NCBI GenBank assembly: GCA_002110465.1
Contig: NEED01000027.1
Location: 46,323-110,322, forward strand
Reading direction: 5' to 3'
DNA from: an unicellular cyanobacterium SU2
Lineage (GTDB): Bacteria > Cyanobacteriota > Cyanobacteriia > Cyanobacteriales > Microcystaceae
Length of the DNA stretch: 64,000 nucleotides
Made by a program: the position numbers and the translations under genes. Below, piece by piece: positions 55,373 through 64,000 of the stretch; positions within the stretch are counted from its first letter, which is position 1, and each line of letters opens with the position of its first letter. The notes beneath the pieces were generated by a model. The model saw only the letters and a program-made list of their open reading frames with translations, did no database searches and had not been told where the DNA came from.

Positions 55373-56515
55373 TTAAGCCACGAGTAGGGACTCACACAAT
55401 TTATCTTCTAATCCCTGTTCAAGTTGGGCAACAGCAGCAATTTCTTCAGCCAGAATAGATGAAATGGGACAACCCCTTTGATATTTTCCCAACCATTGTT
55501 GTGCTAGGTTTCCATCACGCAAAATTCGATTAACTGGACTCAGAAAACAGCTAAATCCTCCCTGTTTCGCCCTTGGCAACACTTCTTGATATAATTGCTT
55601 AATCCAATCGCGTGCCAGGAGCTTTTGGCCATCTTGCCAGTGAATTAATTGGGCATCTAAACTATCTTTAGCGACAGCCTGTTCATTCTTATCAGTAATG
55701 ATTAATAAATCTTCTGGGGATAATTGACTTTGAGAAAGGGGGTCAAGGGTTGGATCATTAATAAGTTGGATTAAACGAGCTTCTAATAAAGCAACTACTG
55801 ACAACAAAGCGATTGGTTCTACGATCAGGTCACAGATTCTTAATTCTAAGCGATTAAGATTATAAGGGCGGTTATCTCCATTGGGGCGGACTGATACCCA
55901 CAGATGACGGACATTTTGCATTGTTTGCAGAGCTAACTGTTCCTCTGTCCAATGAACGAAGTGATCGTGACTTTCAAATAAAGGAACATGAGTCGGGGTT
56001 TGGGGAAATAAATGCCAACGAGTAGAATGGTAGCCTGTCAATTTTCCGTCAAGGAAAGGAGAAGACGAGCTTAAGGCGAGATAAAGAGGGGCTTCCAACC
56101 TAATCAGACGGCAAGCTCGCATTAAAGTTTCTGGGTCATTAATTCCAATATTAATATGAACACTAGCGGTGACAACATCCGTGCCGTAGGTTTGTTCAAT
56201 ATAGCTATGGTAAGGGTTTTGAGGATCAGAACGATAAAAGCGATCGCTATTACCTAACGAGAGGGTACTTCCTGGAATTAAAGTATAGTGTCCCATGCTT
56301 TTTAGATAGGTTCTCAAGTTTTGTCGAGGTCGCAAGATGGCACACAAGAGGCGATCATAACAGCATAATGGGGCTGTAGTGTATTCTACATTGCGCGAAT
56401 CTGGTTCTCGAACAAATCCCTCTAAGTCTTTGACAATGCGGTCAGACAGTCCCACAATTTGCCCTTCAGCTGTCCCTGTATATATTTCAATTTCAAGTCC
56501 TTTGGATAATCGCAC
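55373..56515 (-). CDS. gshA: Cyanobacterial-type glutamate-cysteine ligase
   Basis: 380 residues. It begins LSKGLEIEIYTGTAEGQIVGLSDRIVKDLEGFVREPDSRNVEYTTAP and has the GCS2-type blocks PGSTLSLGNSDRFYRSDPQNPYHSYIE and RPYNLNRLELRICDLIVEP. It makes gamma-glutamylcysteine, the first step to glutathione. The start is a GTG at 56515. It belongs to the group specific to cyanobacteria and some proteobacteria. Same strand as trmL downstream. Confidence 0.9.
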   Translation of the reverse strand: MRLSKGLEIEIYTGTAEGQIVGLSDRIVKDLEGFVREPDSRNVEYTTAPLCCYDRLLCAILRPRQNLRTYLKSMGHYTLIPGSTLSLGNSDRFYRSDPQNPYHSYIEQTYGTDVVTASVHINIGINDPETLMRACRLIRLEAPLYLALSSSSPFLDGKLTGYHSTRWHLFPQTPTHVPLFESHDHFVHWTEEQLALQTMQNVRHLWVSVRPNGDNRPYNLNRLELRICDLIVEPIALLSVVALLEARLIQLINDPTLDPLSQSQLSPEDLLIITDKNEQAVAKDSLDAQLIHWQDGQKLLARDWIKQLYQEVLPRAKQGGFSCFLSPVNRILRDGNLAQQWLGKYQRGCPISSILAEEIAAVAQLEQGLEDKLCESLLVA

Positions 56516-56636
56516 AATGATTCCTCATGTTTTGCTGGGCAATTTCCCCAGTCATTTGTGTCACCTAAACTCTATTATCGATGGAGATAGAGGATTTACT
56601 CAACAAAAATATTTTTGGCATTTTGGATGATCGTGA

Positions 56637-57116
56637 ATGAATGCTTATTGTTTTTCTTGGTTACTGTGCTTTTTCCTGGGATGGTTAGGATATATTTGTC
56701 CTACATTGAGTCAAAAAGAGCCAAAAATTTTGAAGAATATTGCCTCAGATCGAGAAACTCTAGCACCAGAGTCTAACCCTAGATTAAATTCTTATCCAGG
56801 GTTAATTATTGGTTTTTGGCGCGGTTTCCATAACAGGGAAGAAATGACGCTTTATTATGGTTACCAATTTCGAGCCAATGGCACGTTCTTAGCTAGACAT
56901 CGTCTTTATGAAGGGGAAAAAACTGTTGAAGATGATTTTTGGCAGGGAAAATGGACTTTTGATGGAGAAATTTTACGGGTTGAAGGGAACAGTAAAAGCG
57001 ATTCTCAACATCCTCTAATCATGGAGTTTCGTTTAGGTGAAGACTTGCAACTTTATCATGAAAAGGGGTCTTTAGCTGAGCCTTATTTTCCCATTCGTTT
57101 GGGCAAAATTAAATAA
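56637..57116 (+). CDS. Exported small beta-type protein of unknown function
   Basis: 159 residues. The N terminus has a hydrophobic signal (MNAYCFSWLLCFFLGWLGYIC). The mature region has a run of short strand-like segments (MTLYYGYQFRANGTFLARHRLYEGEKTVEDDFWQGKWTFDGEILRVEG), in the style of lipocalin-like 'GxWxxxG' sensor domains. No family is certain. The ATG at 56637 starts 121 bases from the divergent gshA start. Confidence 0.65.
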   Translation: MNAYCFSWLLCFFLGWLGYICPTLSQKEPKILKNIASDRETLAPESNPRLNSYPGLIIGFWRGFHNREEMTLYYGYQFRANGTFLARHRLYEGEKTVEDDFWQGKWTFDGEILRVEGNSKSDSQHPLIMEFRLGEDLQLYHEKGSLAEPYFPIRLGKIK

Positions 57117-57321
57117 TAGCGAATAGTTAACAACAAAGCAGGGCTTGTACTTTTCGGCAAATGTTAATAAATGTAAAAAAAGAAACAAATTATGCAAAAA
57201 TTGCACCAAGTTATAAAAACTATGTTAAGCTTCCAAAACAAAGACCAGAAAAGACCATTGAACAATAATTTTTGTCCAATGGCCTGGCTTCTTAAACATA
57301 TACTTTTTCCATCTTACTAGA

Positions 57322-58362
57322 ATGTCAGACTTTAATTCATCGCCCAAAACTTTTTTAGGGTTCTCTTTAAATCGTTTGAGTCCCTCCATTTTAAAAACAG
57401 CAGTAGCTACTACAATGGTGGGAGCAATGGCGACTCCAGCTTTAGCAGATCCTCCAGTTACGCGCCCACAACAATATATCCCCCCTGTATTTTGTTTCCG
57501 AATGATGGATATCGAAGTAACAGGTCAGGATCGATTTCGCTTTGAATTTGAAGTTTTGAATTGGACTGATACCCCTGTTAATGATGTCGCTATTGCTTTG
57601 ACAAAAAAAACAGATCTTGGGTTTGTTGAGGGATCAGGTACTGTCAATCAACCCTCTACCTTACCTTGGTCTGCTAATGGTGGTAATCAGGTTATTACGA
57701 ATGATTGGGCAGTTGATTCAACTAAAAATAGTTTAACGTCAATCCATTGGGATGGAGGAACTGAAATTCCCTCTGTTGATCTACTTGGAATTGCTCAAGA
57801 CAATGAAAATCCTGATCCTGCTATAGCTAAAGCAGGCGCGTTAGCTGATATTAACACTTTTCTTAATTTTCCCAACAAAGATTTTAACCCTAATGATCCA
57901 GAAACCTTTGATAATGGACGTAATGTGCTAGGAGGCTTTATTTTTGAAGCAGACAATTTTCAGTCTGGAGAAGTTCTCTCTTTTAACTGGGTTCTAACCA
58001 AGGATGGTAAACCAGTAGGAGTTGCTGATGGCAGAGGGAATGACTTTGGTTTTGGAGTTGTTAATATTGCACGAGCCGATGATCAAGATGATTTCAATGG
58101 TCTCCGTCCTACTTTTCCTGGGTTGGGTAATACAGGATTTACACATAATGAACGAGACTTTGGAAGCCCCCAATATGATGGTGGGCCGCAGTTTTTTATG
58201 GAAGTTGGGGCTAGTGTTACGGCTCCTTTTTTGAACCCGTCGGACTCTAAGGGGATTCCTGAACCTCTTACTATTTTAGGTGCAGGTACAGCACTCGGTT
58301 TTGGTTCATTTTTCAAGAGTAAACTTAATAAAAAACAGAAAAAAGATCAAACCAGTGTTTAG
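57322..58362 (+). CDS. PEP-CTERM sorted exported protein
   Basis: 346 residues. It has an N-terminal signal (ILKTAVATTMVGAMATPALAD) and a C-terminal PEP-CTERM tag (GIPEPLTILGAGTALGFGSFFKSKLNKKQKK). The body is mostly beta-like (FRFEFEVLNWTDTPVNDVAIALTKKTDLGFVEGSG...) with no named domain. The tag closely resembles that of the protein at 32787. A 205-base leader contains a pyrimidine/purine hairpin around 57252-57288. No exosortase is adjacent. Confidence 0.85.
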   Translation: MSDFNSSPKTFLGFSLNRLSPSILKTAVATTMVGAMATPALADPPVTRPQQYIPPVFCFRMMDIEVTGQDRFRFEFEVLNWTDTPVNDVAIALTKKTDLGFVEGSGTVNQPSTLPWSANGGNQVITNDWAVDSTKNSLTSIHWDGGTEIPSVDLLGIAQDNENPDPAIAKAGALADINTFLNFPNKDFNPNDPETFDNGRNVLGGFIFEADNFQSGEVLSFNWVLTKDGKPVGVADGRGNDFGFGVVNIARADDQDDFNGLRPTFPGLGNTGFTHNERDFGSPQYDGGPQFFMEVGASVTAPFLNPSDSKGIPEPLTILGAGTALGFGSFFKSKLNKKQKKDQTSV

Positions 58363-58466
58363 TAAATAAGATAATAGCTGTTCACTTCTTCTGTTAAATA
58401 TTCAAAGGATAAACAAAAGGGGTGAACAGTTAAAATCAAATATTTTATTTGTTAGTTTAATTAACG

Positions 58467-59126
58467 ATGAAAAATATAAATTTATCAAATAAATCTATCC
58501 TTAAACAACAATTAATTATTTTAGGAACTCCGTTGGTGCTTGGTATATTAGAAATATTCCATCCCATCGGATTAGCTAATAGAACTCCCTTTGAGTCTAT
58601 TGCCCCTAAAGTAAATTGGTGGATTACCCTGCATTTATTACAACTCCCCTTATTTGGACTATTAGGACTAGCTGTAATTTTATTAGTCAATCATCTTAAA
58701 GGATTGCCAGCCACTATTAGTCGGATGGGAATAGCCTTTTTTCTGATTTTTTATACTGCTCTAGATTCTATTATGGGTATTGCGGGTGGGGTACTTATTC
58801 GTGGTGCAAAAGACTTATCAAGCAATGTGCAAATTTTCGCAGCTAAGCAATTTAATATACTTTTATTTGACCCCATTATCGGCGGTAGTACGTTTTCGTT
58901 GATTTCTATTTTAGGAGGCGGAGGCTGGTTAATTGGTGTTATTGGAGCCGCAATTGCTTTGAAGCGTTCAGGTGCTCCTTATTTTTCAATCGTGCTACTA
59001 ATCACCTCTGGTTTCTTGTTTGGTTTAGCTCATGTCCCCCCAACCGGGCCATTAGGAATGGCTTGTTTTTTTATTGCTGTTGCCTTTATTAATCCTACTA
59101 TATGGAGTGGTGACAAAAATTTTTAA
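58467..59126 (+). CDS. Polytopic membrane protein of unknown function
   Basis: 219 residues with about six membrane segments. It has ILEIFHPIGLANRTPFESIAPKVNWWITLHLLQLPLFGLLGLAVILL, then an SIMGIAGGVLI block and a FGLAHVPPTGPLGMACFFIAVAFI end. I know no family. It is not an exosortase: the Cys/Arg/His catalytic motifs are absent. It lies 104 bases after the PEP-CTERM gene and 94 before the TPR gene, all on the same strand. Confidence 0.65.
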   Translation: MKNINLSNKSILKQQLIILGTPLVLGILEIFHPIGLANRTPFESIAPKVNWWITLHLLQLPLFGLLGLAVILLVNHLKGLPATISRMGIAFFLIFYTALDSIMGIAGGVLIRGAKDLSSNVQIFAAKQFNILLFDPIIGGSTFSLISILGGGGWLIGVIGAAIALKRSGAPYFSIVLLITSGFLFGLAHVPPTGPLGMACFFIAVAFINPTIWSGDKNF

Positions 59127-59220
59127 TTTTCTTTAACAAAAACTAATTATTAATTATAATTAATAATCTTAATATTCTTTATTTTAAACCATTGATTTTT
59201 ATCTTTTAATAAACTTAAAC

Positions 59221-59910
59221 ATGAAACAAATCAAACTAAAAGGAATCAAACAAAAACTATCTGATTGCGGAATTACCATAATTATTCTAGGAATAACAGC
59301 TTGTAGTTCTCCGTCAAACTTAAACTCTACTAACACAAAACAAGCAGAAATTTTATCTCAAGAAGCCTTAGAAAAAGTCAAAAAAGGTAACTTAAAATTA
59401 GCTATAGAAGATTATAATAAAGCTTTAGAAGCTAATCCTCAATATGCTCAAGCTTATAATGGCCGAGGCAATACTTATTTTCTTTTAAATAATCCAGAAG
59501 AAGCTATCAAAAATTATAATCAGGCTATCAAATTAGATCCTAAACTACCGAGGGCATATTATAATAGAGGTTTTGCCTATCAGAGACTAGGAAAGACCGA
59601 TTTGGCAGTTCAAGATTTTAATAAAAGCTTAAGTTTAAATCCTGAATATTTACCAGCTTATATGAATAGGGCAGTTGTTCGTTCAATCTTGGGAGATAAT
59701 CAAGGGGCAATCGAAGATTACAATAAAGTAATACAAAATGACCCTAATCTTCCTCAAGTTTATTTTAACCGCGCTTCTTCTTATGTAGAATTAGGAAATA
59801 AAAAAGAGGCCATAAAAGATCTAAAAAAAGCGGAACAACTTTTTTCTAACCAAGGTAATATACAGGCATTAGAAAAAACCAAAGAAATCATCAGTAACAT
59901 TCAAAACTAA
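59221..59910 (+). CDS. TPR-repeat lipoprotein
   Basis: 229 residues. The lipobox ITACSS (Cys about residue 29) follows a hydrophobic stretch, so it is probably a lipoprotein. Then about five tetratricopeptide repeats follow (for example LAIEDYNKALEANPQYAQAYNGRG, AIKNYNQAIKLDPKLPRAYYNRG, AVQDFNKSLSLNPEYLPAYMNRA, AIEDYNKVIQNDPNLPQVYFNRA). It is a protein-binding scaffold of unknown partner. It ends 16 bases before the convergent response regulator. Confidence 0.87.
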   Translation: MKQIKLKGIKQKLSDCGITIIILGITACSSPSNLNSTNTKQAEILSQEALEKVKKGNLKLAIEDYNKALEANPQYAQAYNGRGNTYFLLNNPEEAIKNYNQAIKLDPKLPRAYYNRGFAYQRLGKTDLAVQDFNKSLSLNPEYLPAYMNRAVVRSILGDNQGAIEDYNKVIQNDPNLPQVYFNRASSYVELGNKKEAIKDLKKAEQLFSNQGNIQALEKTKEIISNIQN

Positions 59911-59926
59911 ATAACAGAATAAAGTT

Positions 59927-60622
59927 TTAATCAGTTAAACCATGTTTGAGGGAAAAGCGGACTAATTCTGTACGACTATTGGTTCCAGTTTTACTAAACA
60001 AACGACTGACATATTTTTCCACATTGCGTACACTGGTATCTAAGCGGGCAGCAATTTCCTTATTCATCAGGCCTTCTGCTACTAAATCTAAAACACTTTG
60101 TTCCCGTGGGGTTAATTCAATTTTGATTGGGGGAGGAGTAGTAACTAAATGGGGTTGTTGGCCAATTTGTGCCTTAAGTTCCCGAATTTCTTGAGCAATT
60201 TCTTCTAGTTTTGTGGCTTCACTACTCGACTGAATATTAATCTGTCGGCGTTCAAGTAAATTTTTAACAATTGCTTCTAATTCTTCGGGATCAAACGGTT
60301 TCGATAAATAGGCATCACAACCGGACTGATATCCTTGAATACGATCAGAAGTCATTCCTCTAGCCGTTAAAAAAACAACGGGAAGGGATTGGTATCGGGG
60401 ATCTTCTCGCAGTTTTTGTAAAAATTGATAGCCATCTACTTGAGGCATCATAATATCAGAAATGACTAAATCGGGAATATTTTTTTCAATGATTTCCCAG
60501 GCCTGATTAGCGTTACTGGCAACTTTAACTTCAAAATCACCACTATATTCTAGGTAAGCTTGTACCGATTCACGGATTCCAGGTTCATCGTCTACTAACA
60601 GAATTTGTTCAGGATTGGACAT
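59927..60622 (-). CDS. NarL-type response regulator (Ycf29/Rre1-like)
   Basis: 231 residues. The receiver domain has VDDEPG and the phospho-acceptor Asp56 in DLVISDIMMPQVDGY; the C-terminal LuxR/NarL helix-turn-helix is LTPREQSVLDLVAEGLMNKEIAARLDTSVRNVEKYVSRLFSKTG. The arrangement resembles Ycf29, the cyanobacterial and plastid regulator also called Rre1, but I am not sure of the assignment. The histidine kinase gene lies 204 bases upstream on the same strand, so it is a possible partner. Confidence 0.88.
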   Translation of the reverse strand: MSNPEQILLVDDEPGIRESVQAYLEYSGDFEVKVASNANQAWEIIEKNIPDLVISDIMMPQVDGYQFLQKLREDPRYQSLPVVFLTARGMTSDRIQGYQSGCDAYLSKPFDPEELEAIVKNLLERRQINIQSSSEATKLEEIAQEIRELKAQIGQQPHLVTTPPPIKIELTPREQSVLDLVAEGLMNKEIAARLDTSVRNVEKYVSRLFSKTGTNSRTELVRFSLKHGLTD

Positions 60623-60826
60623 TCGTTTTCTCCGATCTTCAAAAATACATAATCAGGTCTTTCCATTGAAATGGGTTTCAAGGATACTAGGTCAGGTTAA
60701 TTATAGTTTCTTAAATTTATTCGTATAGATGATTTGTGAACCATTATCCTTATAAGTTCTTCACAAAATCAAGTGTTGTGAACATTAAGCCAAGATTATT
60801 AACAGAGTTGATTTATCGTGGATCTG

Positions 60827-62086
60827 TTAGAGAGGAAAGGTTAATTTTATCCAAGCACCCTGTAAGTCAGGATGATTTTGAGCCACAATTGAGCCACCAT
60901 GAGCATGAACAATCTCCTGGGCGATCGCCAACCCTAAACCGCTTCCTTGACGACGAGATTGACTATCGGTTCCGGTGCGCGTACGGGACGATTCCCCGCG
61001 ATATAAACGCTCAAAAATATAAGGTAAATCTCCTTGTGAAAACCCTGAACCTTGGTCAATAATATCAATTTGAATGGCTTGGTCATTGTCGGTTAACCCA
61101 AGAGTCACGGTAATGATAGATTGAGGAGGACTATATTTAAGGCTATTATCAAATAAATTGAGAAACACCTGGTATAGACGAGAGCGATCCCCCGAAAACT
61201 GAATTTCTGAGAGACCACTATCATCGAGAGTGACTTGTTTGTTCTGGGCTAGAGGCTCCAACGTTTTCCAAGCTGATAAGATTAATTCTCTGAGTTCTAA
61301 CGATTCATAGGAGAGGTTTTGATGGGGGTTGTTTTCAAGTTGACTAAGATCGAGCCAATTTTCTACTAAATGAATAAGGCGATCAGTTTCTGTCAATAGT
61401 TGTTCAACCCAACGACGTTCAGGGTTTTGTAGACGAGTCTGTAAAGTTTCTGCTACCAAGGAAATAGCAGTTAAAGGGGTTCTGAGTTCGTGGGTTAAAT
61501 CAGAAAAAGCCTGCTCACGCGATCGCGATAGTTCCACTAATGGTTGTTGATTTTCTAAAAAAACCCCCACCGCTTTTTGGGGAAGGGGATAACTTAACCC
61601 TTTGAGGGTAATCGCACGATTGTTAATGAAACTGTGATTGACATAGGCTGTTTGATAAAGTACCCACTCTTTGACTTGAGGGGTTTGGGTCTCTCGTGTT
61701 TGTTCAATCAATTGATCGAGTTCGTAGGAACGAACTAACTCTAACAACAGACGTACTTGACCAGGTTTCCAACGATCAATATGGAGTAATTGTTGTGCTT
61801 GTTGATTACACCATAGTAGGTGATTATCGCCATCAATATGTAGATAACCCACCGGAGCTAAATCGAGTATATGCTGTTGTTTTTGCAATTCTTCAGCTTG
61901 CTGTTGACATTGTTCTTGAAGGTAGAGAATTTCTCGCCGCACTAGAGAAGTTGGGGACAACGTGGGGACTAGATCCTCGATATCAGGGGAAGCCGTCAAT
62001 ATTTTTTTTAATTGAAATTTGAAGTGGTAGTAGCTCCACCCCCAAAATACCATCCCCAATAAAAAACCGAGAATAAAGAAAATCAA
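60827..62086 (-). CDS. PAS-containing sensor histidine kinase (SphS/PhoR-like)
   Basis: About 419 residues. There is one N-terminal membrane helix, a PAS domain (~residues 70-185: HILDLAPVGYLHIDGDNHLLWCNQQAQQLL), a HisKA domain with His199 in DLTHELRTPLTAIS and an HATPase domain (LFDNSLKYSPP, DQGSGF, GSGLGLAIAQEIV). Domain order fits SphS/PhoR, the phosphate-sensing kinase, but I have not confirmed this. The frame starts at a TTG (62086); an internal ATG at 62053 preceded by GGGG is an alternative. The response regulator follows 204 bases later. Confidence 0.88.
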   Translation of the reverse strand: MIFFILGFLLGMVFWGWSYYHFKFQLKKILTASPDIEDLVPTLSPTSLVRREILYLQEQCQQQAEELQKQQHILDLAPVGYLHIDGDNHLLWCNQQAQQLLHIDRWKPGQVRLLLELVRSYELDQLIEQTRETQTPQVKEWVLYQTAYVNHSFINNRAITLKGLSYPLPQKAVGVFLENQQPLVELSRSREQAFSDLTHELRTPLTAISLVAETLQTRLQNPERRWVEQLLTETDRLIHLVENWLDLSQLENNPHQNLSYESLELRELILSAWKTLEPLAQNKQVTLDDSGLSEIQFSGDRSRLYQVFLNLFDNSLKYSPPQSIITVTLGLTDNDQAIQIDIIDQGSGFSQGDLPYIFERLYRGESSRTRTGTDSQSRRQGSGLGLAIAQEIVHAHGGSIVAQNHPDLQGAWIKLTFPL

Positions 62087-62268
62087 TGTTAACAGTAGCT
62101 TAACAATAAGTGGATGGGTCTTGATTGCTTTGATGACCCTCTCATGACTCTATGTTAATTGATTTAAAGTTGCTACAATCTGTTTCTTAAAAGCACGATT
62201 TAATGATTGGAGTAATATTGATATGCTTAGATATCTTTGTGACACTGCCCAAAACGTGAATTAAACAA

Positions 62269-62297
62269 AAAACTCCTGCTTAAATAGCAGGAGTTTT
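62269..62297 (-). terminator. Terminator of the psbDC operon
   Basis: A perfect 12-bp stem (62269-62280 with 62286-62297) with a 5-base loop, and A/T runs on both sides, follows 20 bases after the psbC stop. Confidence 0.9.
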
Positions 62298-62317
62298 AAG
62301 ATTAGCGAACCTAAATC

Positions 62318-64000
<1,683 letters not shown>

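Noticed and set aside
60736..61062. 108-codon plus-strand open frame
   Set aside because: It is antisense to the HATPase part of the histidine kinase; a shadow.

Overview
This window is a stretch of cyanobacterial chromosome. The evidence is psbN, an overlapping psbD/psbC pair, a tandem-domain carboxysome shell protein (CcmO), the Rubisco assembly factor Raf1, many HIP1-type GCGATCGC octamers (for example at 7353, 17753 and 50192), heptamer tandem repeats and PEP-CTERM proteins. Gene content and the moderately AT-rich sequence suggest a unicellular Crocosphaera/Cyanothece-like organism. That placement is inference.

Layout. 1-5.7 kb: the end of an unknown gene, psbN, then a leftward set lspA, bioY, bioB and a 969-residue PlsY-like/dikinase-like fusion. 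6-9.1 kb: a polytopic membrane protein, a type II NADH dehydrogenase and a small conserved protein. 9.1-12.2 kb: debris (repeats, a decayed TacA-type antitoxin, a solo TnpB-element right end) around a membrane-anchored subtilase and a glutaredoxin. 12.2-18 kb: LysR regulator, EgtD, small proteins, then divergent ccmO/raf1. 18-24 kb: a lipoprotein efflux adaptor, an exported GUN4-domain protein, a hybrid InsA/TnpB pseudogene and clpB. 24-32.4 kb: a three-gene glycan/lipid-sugar cluster, gap1 and divergent phosphoketolase. 32.8-43 kb: a PEP-CTERM protein, an intact tnpB element, cobH, a TPM-domain protein, YtxH/DUF948 proteins, purH and the tldD/pmbA pair. 43.2-51.8 kb: a type I restriction-modification locus broken up by accessory genes. 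51.9-64 kb: tRNA-Met(CAT), a LysM/M23 peptidase, trmL, a cyanobacterial glutamate-cysteine ligase, a second PEP-CTERM protein, a TPR lipoprotein, a response regulator and histidine kinase, and psbDC.

The most notable region is the type I R-M island: hsdM - [RelE-like toxin/XRE antitoxin] - hsdS - [antitoxin/PIN toxin] - [DUF433/DUF5615 pair] - Rpn/DUF4351 nuclease - partial copy of that nuclease's C terminus - hsdR. The last ~90 bp of hsdM is present a second time just before hsdS, so the toxin cassette sits between two copies of the hsdM 3' end. Heptamer repeats lie at this junction and next to the DUF433/DUF5615 cassette. Other points of interest are the PlsY-dikinase fusion overlapping bioB, and two TnpB right ends (one solo) that could still specify guide RNAs.

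All functional calls come from reading motifs and protein sequence by eye. No database search was possible.
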